DNA of 37,969 bases from Actinomycetes bacterium (GTDB taxonomy: Bacteria; Actinomycetota; Acidimicrobiia; Acidimicrobiales; RAAP-2): positions 1 to 37,969 of the forward strand of contig JAKBNI010000011.1 in assembly GCA_021831125.1 (NCBI GenBank), read 5' to 3'. Shown piece by piece: positions 7,579 through 19,273 of this stretch. How positions within the stretch are numbered: position 1 is the stretch's first letter; each line of letters begins with the position of its first letter. Below the pieces are notes generated by a model. The model had not been told where the DNA came from, did no database searches, and was given only the letters and a program-made list of their open reading frames with translations. Made by a program: the position numbers and the translations under genes.

Positions 7579-9637
7579 ACTCACGCTGGGCGCTCACGTG
7601 GTTGACCGGCTGAAGCCGGCGCCAGCGCCGGTCGGTGCCCAGGACCCAGGTGAACTCGTCGTCGCCCCAGGTCACCTCGAAGGCGTCGACCAGCTCGCGC
7701 GCGAGGTTCGGGTCCTCCAAGGGCACCAGCACCTCGACGCGGCGGTCGAGGTTGCGCTCCATCAGGTCGGCCGAGCCCATGTAGGCGCTGAAGCCGGGCT
7801 CACCGGGCCGTCCGAAGAGGAAGAGCCGCGAGTGCTCGAGGAACTCCCCCACCAGTGAGTGCACCGTGATGTTCTCCGAGAGACCCGGCACGCCCGGGCG
7901 CAGGCAGCACAGCGTGCGCACGACGAGCCGGATCCCCACCCCGGCGGCCGACGCCTCGTAGAGCGCGTCGATCACCGCCGGGTCGGTGAGGCCGTTGACC
8001 TTGATCGCGACACGCCCCTCGGGGCCGCGCGCGCGCTGCGCGTCGATCAGCTCGATCACCCGCTGCCGAGTCGACTGGGGACTCACCACGAGCTTCTCGT
8101 AGTCCCCGATGCGCGAGAAGCCGGTGAGGAAGTTGAACAGCTCGCCCACGTCGTGGGTCACCGCCGGATCGCGGGTCAACAGGCCGAAGTCCTCGTAGAC
8201 GCGGGCCGTGCGGTCGTTGTAGTTGCCGGTGCCCACGTGGGCGTAGCGCACGGTCGTGTCGCCCTCGGCGCGCAACACGAGCGCGATCTTCGCGTGGGTC
8301 TTCAGCCCGACGATGCCGTAGACCACGTGGACGCCCGCGTCCTCGAGGGCCTTGGCCCACTCGATGTTGGCGGCCTCGTCGAAGCGGGCCTTCAGCTCCA
8401 CCAGCGCCACCACCTGCTTGCCCCGCTCGGCGGCGTGGATGAGCGAGGCCACGATCGGCGAGTCGCCCGAGGTGCGATAGAGGGCCTGCTTGATCCCGAC
8501 CACCCGGGGGTCGCTCGCCGCTTGGGCGACGAAGGCCTCGACCGAGTCGGTGAACGAGTCGTAGGGGTGGTGCAGCAGGATGTCACCCTCGCGCACCGCG
8601 GCGAAGACGTCGCCGACGTGCTCGCCCTCGAGCAGCCGGCGCGGGGTGACCGGGGACCAGCTCTCCCCCTTCAGGTCGGGTCGGTCGATCCCGTAGAGGC
8701 TCCAGAGGTCGCGCACCCCGAGGAAGGCGTCGGTCACGTAGACCTGGCTCATCTCCAGGTCGAGCTGGTCCACGAGCAGCTTCAAGAACTCCTCGGACAT
8801 GTCGCGCTGGATCTCCACGCGCAGCGCCTCGCCGAAGCGCCGGCGGCGCAGCTCGATCTCGACCGCGACCAGCAGGTCGTCGGCCTCGTCCTCGTCGAGG
8901 GTGAGGTCGGCGTTGCGCGTCACGCGGAAGAGATCGGCTCGGCCGATGCGCATGCCGGGGAAGAGCTTGTCCAGGTGGGCGACGATCAGGTCCTCGAGCA
9001 GGCACCACTGGCCGTCGCCCGCCTCGATGAAGCGCGGCAGGGAGCTCGGCACCTTCACGCGCGCGCTGCGCTCGTCGCCGGTCACCGGGTCCACCACGGT
9101 CACCGCGATGTTGAGCGAGAGGTTCGAGATCATCGGGAAGGGATGGCCCGGGTCGACCGCGAGCGGGGTGAGGATCGGGTAGACGTTCTCCTCGAAGTAC
9201 CGGGCCAGGCGCTCGCGGGCTCCCTCGGCCAGCTGGTCGTGGGCCACGAGGGCGACGCCGCCGCGAGCCAGCTCGGGCAGGAGCTGATCGCGCAGGAGGC
9301 GGTCCTGGCGCTCGGTGAGCTCGAGGACGCGCTCTCTGATGGCCGCCAGCTGCTCGCGGGGGCGCACCCCGTCCACCGAGGGGGTCTGGACGCCCGCGGC
9401 GAGCTTGTCCTCGAGCGACACCACCCGCACCTGGAAGAACTCGTCGACCATGTCGGCGAAGATGGCCACGAACTTGCAGCGCTCGAGCACCGAGAGCCCC
9501 TGGTCCTCGCCCAGGTCGAGCAGGCGCGCGCCGAACTCCAGGCGCGAGAGCTCCCGGTTCGAGAACCGCTCGGAGCCGAAGGCCGCCAGGTCTATCGCCA
9601 CCGCGTCGCTCTCCTCGCTGGGTCCGTTCTCCACCAT
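7532..9637 (-). CDS. ppk1: polyphosphate kinase 1
   Basis: FSNRELSRLEF, FDEAANIEWAKALEDAGVHVVYGIVGLKTHAKIALVLR and RYAHVGTGNYNDRTARVYEDFGLLT are PPK1 hallmarks. ATG at 9637 preferred over 9694. Confidence 0.96.
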   Translation of the reverse strand: MVENGPSEESDAVAIDLAAFGSERFSNRELSRLEFGARLLDLGEDQGLSVLERCKFVAIFADMVDEFFQVRVVSLEDKLAAGVQTPSVDGVRPREQLAAIRERVLELTERQDRLLRDQLLPELARGGVALVAHDQLAEGARERLARYFEENVYPILTPLAVDPGHPFPMISNLSLNIAVTVVDPVTGDERSARVKVPSSLPRFIEAGDGQWCLLEDLIVAHLDKLFPGMRIGRADLFRVTRNADLTLDEDEADDLLVAVEIELRRRRFGEALRVEIQRDMSEEFLKLLVDQLDLEMSQVYVTDAFLGVRDLWSLYGIDRPDLKGESWSPVTPRRLLEGEHVGDVFAAVREGDILLHHPYDSFTDSVEAFVAQAASDPRVVGIKQALYRTSGDSPIVASLIHAAERGKQVVALVELKARFDEAANIEWAKALEDAGVHVVYGIVGLKTHAKIALVLRAEGDTTVRYAHVGTGNYNDRTARVYEDFGLLTRDPAVTHDVGELFNFLTGFSRIGDYEKLVVSPQSTRQRVIELIDAQRARGPEGRVAIKVNGLTDPAVIDALYEASAAGVGIRLVVRTLCCLRPGVPGLSENITVHSLVGEFLEHSRLFLFGRPGEPGFSAYMGSADLMERNLDRRVEVLVPLEDPNLARELVDAFEVTWGDDEFTWVLGTDRRWRRLQPVNHVSAQREFKRRALDRARSYSPA

Positions 9638-9645
9638 CGTATTGG

Positions 9646-9651
9646 TACGCT
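9646..9651 (+). promoter_or_regulatory. -10 element for leaderless SEDS gene
   Basis: TACGCT-N6-GTG(9658), inside the 20-nt divergent gap with ppk1. Confidence 0.5.
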
Positions 9652-9657
9652 TCTTCG

Positions 9658-11052
9658 GTGGCGAAGCACGCGCGCAGCGAGAGCCCGCCGGCACCGCTGG
9701 TCCCGCCCCCCGCCTCGGGCGGTCCCGCGCCCAAGCCCCCCCGCCTGCGCCTGACCGAGCTGACCCTGCTCTTCCTCGCCTGGGTCGTCACGGGCGCCTT
9801 CTACGCCCTGGCCTACCTGGGCGCCCAGGGCCGCATGCCGCCGAGCTACGTCTCCTTCCTCGTCGGGATGGTCGTGGTCTCGCTCGGGATGCACGTGGTG
9901 ATCGCCCGCCTGGCCCCGCGGGCCTCCCAGGTGCTCTTGCCCATCGCGACCTTGCTCAACGGCATCGGCTACGTGGAGATCGCCCGGTGGGACCCGCCCC
10001 TCGCGCGCCAGCAGTCGCTGTGGTACCTCGTGAGCGCCGTGGCCCTCACCGGGGTCCTGCTCGTGGTGCGCCGGGTCCGCGACCTCGACCGCTACCGCTA
10101 CCTGACCCTGCTCGGGGGGATCTTCCTGCTCGCCGCGCCGATGATCCCCAAGGTCGGCACCTCGGTCAACGGGGCCCGCCTGTGGATCTACCTCGGCCGG
10201 TTCTCGCTCGAGCCGGTCGAGTTCGCCAAGATCCTCCTCGTCGTCTTCTTCGCCTCGTACTTCGCGGCCAACCGGGACCTGCTCACCACCCCGACCCAGC
10301 GCCTCGGCCCGTGGCGGATCGTCGCGCCCAAGGTCCTCGTGCCGATCCTCGCGGCCTGGGGCCTGTCGGTCGCGATCCTGGGGGCCGAGAACGACCTCGG
10401 CTTCGCCATCTTGATCTTCGCTCTGTTCATCGCCCTGCTCTGGGTGACGACCGGGCTCAAGTCCTACGTGGCGCTAGGGTTCGGGCTGCTCGTCGGCGGG
10501 GCGCTCATCGCCGACCGCCTCTTCCACCAGGTCCAAGGGCGCGTCAGCGAGTGGCTGGACCCCTGGTCGAGCGTCAACCTCGCCCACTCGACCCAGCTGG
10601 CCTACGGCTGGTTCTCGATCGCCGCCGGCGGGGTCGCCGGCACGGGCCTCGGTCTCGGCCACTCGGGCACGATCCCCTTCGTCACCTCCGACATGATCTT
10701 CGCGGCGCTGGCCGAGGAGCTCGGCCTGATCGGGGTGATCGTGATCGTCGCGCTCTTCGCCGCCTTCGTCGGCGAGGGCTTCCGCATCGCCCAGCGGGCC
10801 CCCTCGGACTTCGTGCGCCTGGCGGCGGGCGGCTTGACGGCCCTCATGGGCTTCCAGGCCATCGTCATCATGGGCGGGATCCTGCGCCTCTTGCCCTTCA
10901 CGGGCATCACCCTGCCCTTCATGGCCTACGGCGGCAACGCGCTGATCGCGAACTACGTGGTTCTGGCGCTCTTGATCCGCATATCGGACGAGGTGGCGAT
11001 CGAGCGGCGCGGGGGCGAGGTGCTCATCGTGCACCACGTCCCGGGCGCCTAG
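9658..11052 (+). CDS. FtsW/RodA/SpoVE (SEDS) family protein, actinobacterial RodA (Rv0017c-like) layout
   Basis: 464 aa, GTG start; LLPIATLLNGIGYVEIARWDP, NGARLWIYLGRFSLEPVEFAKI, FTGITLPFMAYGGNALIANY. Confidence 0.9.
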   Translation: MAKHARSESPPAPLVPPPASGGPAPKPPRLRLTELTLLFLAWVVTGAFYALAYLGAQGRMPPSYVSFLVGMVVVSLGMHVVIARLAPRASQVLLPIATLLNGIGYVEIARWDPPLARQQSLWYLVSAVALTGVLLVVRRVRDLDRYRYLTLLGGIFLLAAPMIPKVGTSVNGARLWIYLGRFSLEPVEFAKILLVVFFASYFAANRDLLTTPTQRLGPWRIVAPKVLVPILAAWGLSVAILGAENDLGFAILIFALFIALLWVTTGLKSYVALGFGLLVGGALIADRLFHQVQGRVSEWLDPWSSVNLAHSTQLAYGWFSIAAGGVAGTGLGLGHSGTIPFVTSDMIFAALAEELGLIGVIVIVALFAAFVGEGFRIAQRAPSDFVRLAAGGLTALMGFQAIVIMGGILRLLPFTGITLPFMAYGGNALIANYVVLALLIRISDEVAIERRGGEVLIVHHVPGA

Positions 11053-11564
11053 GTGTAGTAGGCGCGCAGGACCTCTTCGGCGCACAGGATCGGCGCCGGC
11101 ACGCCCTGGCGCAGCGCCAGGGCCAGCGCGTCGCTCGCTCGGCAGTCGAGGACCTCTCGCCCGTGGGGGGTCATCAGGTCGACCTCGGCGAAGAAGACCC
11201 CGCCCTCGTAGCGCACGATCCGAGCCGCGATCACGTCGACCCGGGCGCGCGCGAGGGCGGTGGCGAGCAGCTCGTGGGTCGTCGGGCGCCGCCCCGTCAC
11301 CTGGATGTGGGCCGCGTGCACGGCGACGGCGTCGGGCGTCGCCACCGGGATGGCCAGGTACCGGAAGGGCGACTCGGCCTCTTGGAGGTGGACGTAGGGC
11401 GAGGGGTCCGCCAGGTCGTAGAGCACCGACTCGAAGTGCATCACCCGGAAGGCGAGCGGCTCACCGGCGTCCTCGGGGGCCTCGTCGGGCGCCGGCGCGG
11501 CCCCCTCGGGCGCGTCGGCCAGGGCCCCGAGCGCCGCGACGTCGCGCTCGGCGGTCTCGTCCAT
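11049..11564 (-). CDS. bifunctional nuclease domain (DUF151) protein
   Basis: 171 aa from ATG 11564; LPIWIG-type core represented by RYLAIPVATPDAVAVHAAHIQVTGRRPTTHELLATAL and VLDCRASDALALALRQGVPAPILCAEEVL. Confidence 0.82.
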   Translation of the reverse strand: MDETAERDVAALGALADAPEGAAPAPDEAPEDAGEPLAFRVMHFESVLYDLADPSPYVHLQEAESPFRYLAIPVATPDAVAVHAAHIQVTGRRPTTHELLATALARARVDVIAARIVRYEGGVFFAEVDLMTPHGREVLDCRASDALALALRQGVPAPILCAEEVLRAYYT

Positions 11565-11571
11565 CGCGATC

Positions 11572-11577
11572 ACCCTA
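11572..11577 (-). promoter_or_regulatory. -10 element for leaderless bifunctional nuclease gene; overlaps rodA stop
   Basis: TAGGGT-N7-ATG(11564); its TAG is the rodA stop codon. Confidence 0.55.
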
Positions 11578-12723
11578 ACCGGCGCGCCGCGACACCGACA
11601 GGACGACCCCACCCGAGGCGAAGAAGACCAGTGTCGCCGAGCCACCGTAGCTGAGGAACGGCAGCGGGATCCCGGTCATGGGCATGATGCCCATGTCCAT
11701 GCCGATGTTCTCGAAGCAGCTGAAGGCGAAGAAGACGAAGATGCCGATCGCGAGGAGCCGGCCCATCGTGTCGCGCGAGTGGCGACCCACCATGAAGATC
11801 CGGAAGGCCACGAAGGCGAGCAGCGCGATCACCAGGACCGAGCCGATGAACCCGACCTGCTCGCCGATCGCCGTGAAGATGAAGTCGGTCTGCTGCTCGG
11901 GCACGTAGCCGAGCACGGTCTGGAGGCCGTGGAAGAGACCCGCGCCGTGGAGCCCGCCCGCGCCGATGGCCGACTTGGCGTTGTCGACCTGGTAGATCAA
12001 CGGCGCCAGCAGGGGGTTGTTGGAGTTCTGATTGAGGAACGCCGTGAACCGGTCGACCTGGTAGCGCTTGAGGACGTCGAGGTACGTGGCGACGACGAGC
12101 CCCACCGAGCCCAGCACCGCCAGCATCGTCATGAACCGGGGGGGCACCCCCGCGACCACGAGCATCGCTCCGATGATGAGCACGATCACCACCGAGGTCC
12201 CGAGGTCGGGCTGCTTGACGATGAGCACCAGTGGGACGGCCGACATCACGAGCAGTCGTGCCACGTCGTACATCGTCAGGCCCTCGCGACGCCGCTCGCA
12301 GTAGGTGGCCACGGCCAGCACCAGGCAGAGAACGGTGAACTCGCTCGGCTGGATCTGGATGGTCCCGCCCAGGCTGTACCAGCGCTGGGCGCCGAGCGCG
12401 CTGCGGCCGACGACGAACAGGCCCGCCAGGGCCACCAGGCTCACGACGTAGAGCGGCGTGGCCGCGATCTCGAGGCGCCGGTAGTCGAACCGCGAGATCA
12501 CGTACATCACCACCACGCCCAGCACCACGAAGACGGCCTGGCGCTCGACGTAGTAGTGGGGGTTGAGCCCGGCGTTCACCAGCGCCTGGCGGGTGGCGCT
12601 GTAGATCATGACGACCCCGGTCATCCCGAGGACCACGATCCCGGCGAACAGGCCCCAGTCCATCGACCCGGGCGCCCGGAGCCGGCCGAGCACCAGGTCG
12701 CGGACCTCGCGGACCTCGCTCAC
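11575..12723 (-). CDS. rodA: rod shape-determining protein RodA (SEDS glycosyltransferase)
   Basis: 382 aa from GTG overlapping the aroE stop (GTGA); IYSATRQAL, QPSEFTVLCLVLAVA, QPDLGTSVVI, QTDFIFTAIGEQVGFIGS, MTGIPLPFLSYGGSA. Confidence 0.93.
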   Translation of the reverse strand: MSEVREVRDLVLGRLRAPGSMDWGLFAGIVVLGMTGVVMIYSATRQALVNAGLNPHYYVERQAVFVVLGVVVMYVISRFDYRRLEIAATPLYVVSLVALAGLFVVGRSALGAQRWYSLGGTIQIQPSEFTVLCLVLAVATYCERRREGLTMYDVARLLVMSAVPLVLIVKQPDLGTSVVIVLIIGAMLVVAGVPPRFMTMLAVLGSVGLVVATYLDVLKRYQVDRFTAFLNQNSNNPLLAPLIYQVDNAKSAIGAGGLHGAGLFHGLQTVLGYVPEQQTDFIFTAIGEQVGFIGSVLVIALLAFVAFRIFMVGRHSRDTMGRLLAIGIFVFFAFSCFENIGMDMGIMPMTGIPLPFLSYGGSATLVFFASGGVVLSVSRRAG

Positions 12724-13502
12724 CTCACGACCTCGAGGAGTTCGGCACCGTCCAAGGCTACGCCCCACCAGCCCGACATGAGCCGCGCCGCCGTGTAGCA
12801 GAGCATGGCGAGCCCGTTCTGGGTCCGACAGCCCGCCCCCCGGTACCGGGCCAGCCAGGGCGTCTCGCGGGGCTCGTAGGCCAGGTCCACCGCGATGGTG
12901 TCGGCGCTCGTGCCCTGCAGGACGGCCCCCTCCTCCCCCCGCCCGTGGACCGGGACGGTGTTCACGACGACCCCCACGGGCCGGTAGACCAGTGCACCGG
13001 GGTAGACGCGCGGGTAGCTCGCGGCGAGCGCCTCGGCGGCCGCGGGCCGGCGCGCGAGGACCGACACGCTGGCCGCCCCGCCCTCGACGAGGGCGTCCAC
13101 GACCGCCCGGGCCGCCCCGCCCGCGCCCAGGACCACGACGTGGGCGTCGGCGACGACCGGCCCGTGGGCCGCCGCGAGCGCGTCGAGAAAGCCGGCCCCG
13201 TCGGTCGAGTCGCCCACCAGGCGACCCTCGCGGACGACGACGCCGTTGACCGAGGCGGTACGACGGGCGACGTCGCTCAGTTCGTCGCACACGTCAAAGG
13301 CCCGTCCCTTGAGCGGCGCGGTGACCGCGACGGCGTCGAACTCGCGCAGCACGAGCTCGCGCAGCCCCGCCGCCTCCTCGGGGGTGACCTCGCGACGCAT
13401 CGAGTGGCCCGTGAGCCCGGCGCGCGCGAGGCCGGCCTCGTGCAGGAGCGGGGAGAGGGAGTGGGCGACCGGCGAGCCCACGACCCCGAGGCGCCACTCC
13501 AT
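12720..13502 (-). CDS. aroE: shikimate dehydrogenase
   Basis: LGVVGSPVAHSLSPLLHEAGL, VTAPLKGRAF, VLGAGGAARAVVDAL, DLAYEPRETPWL. ATG 13502 overlaps the mltG stop (TGATG). Confidence 0.92.
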   Translation of the reverse strand: MEWRLGVVGSPVAHSLSPLLHEAGLARAGLTGHSMRREVTPEEAAGLRELVLREFDAVAVTAPLKGRAFDVCDELSDVARRTASVNGVVVREGRLVGDSTDGAGFLDALAAAHGPVVADAHVVVLGAGGAARAVVDALVEGGAASVSVLARRPAAAEALAASYPRVYPGALVYRPVGVVVNTVPVHGRGEEGAVLQGTSADTIAVDLAYEPRETPWLARYRGAGCRTQNGLAMLCYTAARLMSGWWGVALDGAELLEVVR

Positions 13503-14536
13503 CAGAGCCCCCGCTTGGCCGCGAGGGCCTCCGCGGCTAGCTGCTCGGCGAAAGTCCGCGAGAACTTCTCGTCCCCGGCCTTGTCGATCACCTCGAAGTA
13601 CATCCACGGCCCCGGGGGAGCGTGCAGCACGGCCGCCAGCGCGCTGGGCGACACGGTGCAGATCGGCGTCGGTGGGAGCCCGGCGTGCAGGTAGGTGTTG
13701 TAGGGCGAGGGGGTCTGCTCGATCGCGTGGGTGACCGGCCCCCCGTCGATGTGCAGGGCGTAGAGCACGGTGGCGTCCATCTGCAGGGCGTCGCCGATGG
13801 CCAGGCGGTTGTAGATGACCCGGGCCACCCTGGGCATGTTCTTCGGGTAGTACCCCTCCTTCTCGACGATCGAGGCGGCGACCACCAGCTGGTACGCGTC
13901 AAGGCCGTCGATCGTCGTGGAGGGCGTCAGCCCGGCCCGGGCGGCCTCCTCGTCGAAGGCGCTCACCATCTCCTGGGCCAGGTGCGCGGGCGTGGTGCCC
14001 GGGGTGACGAGGTACGAACGCACGCCGATGAGCCCCTCGGGCGACGCGCCGTGGTGGTAGGGGCTCGCCGCGGCGGCGACGGGCAGCGCCTTCTGCAGGG
14101 CCGTCGCGTAGCGCGTCCCCAGGACCGACCCGGCCACCTGCTGGTAGAGCTCGTAGGTCGTGAGCCCCGCGGTGTTCTCGATGAGCGCGACGTTGGGCCC
14201 GCCCGCGAGCACGGCGCGCACGCTCGAGAACGACGAGCCCTGGCGCAGCTGGTAGGCCCCGGGCTGGACGAGCGGGGCCCCCAGCACGACGGCCTCCAGG
14301 CGAAAGGCGAAGGGCGAGGCGATCACGCCGGCCCGGCGCAGGTCCCCGGCCACCTGGGCGAAGGACTGACCCGGGCGAACCTCGACGATCACGCGCCTTC
14401 CCCCGCCGGAGAAGATCGGGTACATCTGCAGGAGGAACCACACGATCGCCACGACGACGAGCGCCGCGACGACGCCGACGGCGACCAGCGTGCGCGAGCG
14501 CCCGACGAGGGCCCGGGGCTCGGCGTGCTCAGCCAC
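13502..14536 (-). CDS. mltG: endolytic murein transglycosylase MltG
   Basis: Single N-terminal TM; VVAASIVEKEGY with catalytic Glu, RVIYNRLAIGDALQMDATVLYAL and SPYNTYLHAGLPPTPICTVS. Confidence 0.94.
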   Translation of the reverse strand: MAEHAEPRALVGRSRTLVAVGVVAALVVVAIVWFLLQMYPIFSGGGRRVIVEVRPGQSFAQVAGDLRRAGVIASPFAFRLEAVVLGAPLVQPGAYQLRQGSSFSSVRAVLAGGPNVALIENTAGLTTYELYQQVAGSVLGTRYATALQKALPVAAAASPYHHGASPEGLIGVRSYLVTPGTTPAHLAQEMVSAFDEEAARAGLTPSTTIDGLDAYQLVVAASIVEKEGYYPKNMPRVARVIYNRLAIGDALQMDATVLYALHIDGGPVTHAIEQTPSPYNTYLHAGLPPTPICTVSPSALAAVLHAPPGPWMYFEVIDKAGDEKFSRTFAEQLAAEALAAKRGL

Positions 14537-14942
14537 GCTCGCCCCCGAGGAAGGCCTCGAGCACCACCACGGCGGCCGCGCTGTCGATTGCCTCGCGCGC
14601 CTCGCGCGCGCGCCGACCCGCGCCGGCGAGGCGACGACCGGCCTCGACCGTGGAGAGCCGCTCGTCGACGGCGACGACCTCGACGCCGGCCAACGCCTCG
14701 CGCAGGTCTCGACAGAGGTCGTCGGCGAGCGACGTGCTGGCGGTCACGCGGCCCGACAGGGCGACGGGCCGGCCGACCAGCACGGTCTCGACCCCCTCGT
14801 CCGCGACGAGCGTGACGACCCGCGCCACGAGGCCCTCCCCACCGGGGAGGGCCGGCCGAGGGAAGGCCATCGTGCGCGCCGAGTCACTGAGCGCCACCCC
14901 GCAGCGCACCGTGCCCGGGTCGAGGGAGAGGACCCGACCCAC
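14529..14942 (-). CDS. ruvX: RuvX/YqgF Holliday junction resolvase family protein
   Basis: LSLDPGTVRCGVALSDSARTMAFP, VLVGRPVALSG, VDERLSTVEA. Confidence 0.92.
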   Translation of the reverse strand: MGRVLSLDPGTVRCGVALSDSARTMAFPRPALPGGEGLVARVVTLVADEGVETVLVGRPVALSGRVTASTSLADDLCRDLREALAGVEVVAVDERLSTVEAGRRLAGAGRRAREAREAIDSAAAVVVLEAFLGGERG

Positions 14943-14944
14943 GG

Positions 14945-17494
<2,550 letters not shown>

Positions 17495-17500
17495 GGGGTC

Positions 17501-17506
17501 ACTCTA
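17501..17506 (-). promoter_or_regulatory. -10 element for leaderless alaS
   Basis: TAGAGT-N6-GTG(17494). Confidence 0.6.
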
Positions 17507-17536
17507 CCGGTGGGTCCGATTAGCCCTGGTGGGGGG

Positions 17537-19273
17537 TTACGCCGGGCGGGGGGCGCCGAGGTGCAGGTCGCGCCGTTGGCGCTCGCTTATCACCTTGGGC
17601 GCCCCGGTCATGAGGTCGGCCCCGGACTGGGTCTTGGGGAAGGCGATCACCTCGCGGATGTTCTCCACGCCGGCGAAGATCGCCACCAGCCGGTCGACGC
17701 CGAAGGCGAAGCCGGCGTGGGGCGGCGCGCCGTAGCGGAAGGCCCCGAGCAGGAACCCGAAGCGGTACTCGGCCTCCTCGTCGGAGATGCCCAGCGAGCG
17801 GAACACCTCGCGCTGGACGTCGGGGCGGTGCACGCGCACCGAGCCGCTCCCGAGCTCCCAGCCGTTCAAGACCAGGTCGTAGCTCTGGGCCCGCACGCTC
17901 AGCGGGTCGCTCCCCAGGCGCTCGAGGTCGTCGGGGTGGGGCATCGTGAAGGGGTGGTGGGCCGCCACGGGGTGGCCCTCCTCGTCGAGCCCCTCGAACA
18001 TCGGGAAGTCGACCACCCAGACGTAGCGGTGCGGGCCCGCCGAGACGGGCGGGGCACCCAGCTCGACGCGCAGCGCGCCCAGCACCCGACACGCGAGGGC
18101 GTGGGCGTCGGCGACCGCGAGCACCAGGTCGCCCGGCGCTGCGCCGTCGACGTCGGCGACGGCGGCGCTCTCCTCGGGGGTGAGGAGCTTCACGAGGGGC
18201 GACTCGAGCCCGTCGGGTCCGACCCGGAACCACGCGAGCCCCTTCGCCCCGAGAGCCTTCGCGCGCTCGACGAGCTGGTCGAGGCGGCTCCGGCTGAGGC
18301 CCGCCCCCCCGGGCACGCGCAGGGCCTTCACGCACGGGGCCTGGAAGGCCCGCACCCCGGTCGTGGCGAAGGCGGCGGTGAGGTCGCACAGGGTCATCTC
18401 GAAGCGCAGGTCGGGCTTGTCGGTGCCGTAGCGGTCGAGCGCCTCGGCCCAGGTCATCTCGGCGATCTCGCCGGGCCGCTCCCCCGTCGCCGCCTGCGCC
18501 GCGTCGAGCACCGCGCGCGAGACGAAGCGGCGCACGTCCTCTTGGGTCACGAAGCTGGCCTCGAGGTCGAGCTGGGTGAACTCGAACTGGCGGTCGGCGC
18601 GCAGGTCCTCGTCGCGCAGGCAGCGGGCGATCTGGTAGTAGCGGTCGAAGCCGCCCACCATCAACAGCTGCTTGGCGATCTGAGGGCTCTGGGGCAAGGA
18701 GTAGAACTCGCCCTCGTGCAGGCGCGAGGGGACGACGAACTCGCGCGCGCCCTCGGGGGTCGGGGCCCACAGCAGGGGCGTCTCCACCTCGACGAAGCCC
18801 TGGGCGTCCATCGCGGCGCGCAGCGCGGTGTTGACCCGCGCGCGCAGGCGCAGGTTGGCCTGCATCTGCTCACGGCGCAGGTCGAGGTAGCGGTACCTGA
18901 GGCGCACGGCCTCGTCGGCCTCGGCGTGCTCGTCCAAGGGCAGCGGCGAGGGCTCGGCCGCGGCCAGCACCTCGACCTCGCAGTCGGTGAGCTCGACGGC
19001 CCCGGTCGCGAGGCGCTCGTTGCGCGTGCCCTCCGGACGAGGCGTGACGGTGCCCGTGACGCGTACGACGTACTCGTTGCGCACCTCGAGGGTGCCCTCG
19101 ACGACGGCCTGGAGAATGCCCGAGCGGTCGCGCAGGTCCAAGAAGGCGAGGTGCTCGCCGTGCTCGCGCCGGCGCGCCACCCACCCGCAGACGCTCACCC
19201 GCCGGCCCACGTCGGCCACCGAGAGCGCCCCGCACAAAACGTCGCGCAGGCTCGTCGCCTCGAACTCGCTCAC
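17537..19273 (-). CDS. aspS: aspartyl-tRNA synthetase, predicted non-discriminating (Asp/Asn)
   Basis: 578 aa; FVEVETPLLWAPTPEGAREFVVPSR, YQIARCLRDEDLRADRQFEFTQLDLE, GFAFGVDRLVAIFAG; His in GWVARRREHG. Confidence 0.97.
   Translation of the reverse strand: MSEFEATSLRDVLCGALSVADVGRRVSVCGWVARRREHGEHLAFLDLRDRSGILQAVVEGTLEVRNEYVVRVTGTVTPRPEGTRNERLATGAVELTDCEVEVLAAAEPSPLPLDEHAEADEAVRLRYRYLDLRREQMQANLRLRARVNTALRAAMDAQGFVEVETPLLWAPTPEGAREFVVPSRLHEGEFYSLPQSPQIAKQLLMVGGFDRYYQIARCLRDEDLRADRQFEFTQLDLEASFVTQEDVRRFVSRAVLDAAQAATGERPGEIAEMTWAEALDRYGTDKPDLRFEMTLCDLTAAFATTGVRAFQAPCVKALRVPGGAGLSRSRLDQLVERAKALGAKGLAWFRVGPDGLESPLVKLLTPEESAAVADVDGAAPGDLVLAVADAHALACRVLGALRVELGAPPVSAGPHRYVWVVDFPMFEGLDEEGHPVAAHHPFTMPHPDDLERLGSDPLSVRAQSYDLVLNGWELGSGSVRVHRPDVQREVFRSLGISDEEAEYRFGFLLGAFRYGAPPHAGFAFGVDRLVAIFAGVENIREVIAFPKTQSGADLMTGAPKVISERQRRDLHLGAPRPA

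Noticed and set aside
9315-11654. 779-aa plus-strand ORF overlapping ppk1 and SEDS genes
   Set aside because: Spans two recognised genes in another frame and is rich in Arg/Pro/Gly low-complexity sequence, as expected of GC-rich shadow frames.
14590-14632. CTCGCGCGC tandem-like repeat in ruvX
   Set aside because: Encodes an Arg/Ala-rich helix in the correct frame; no repeat unit structure beyond base composition.
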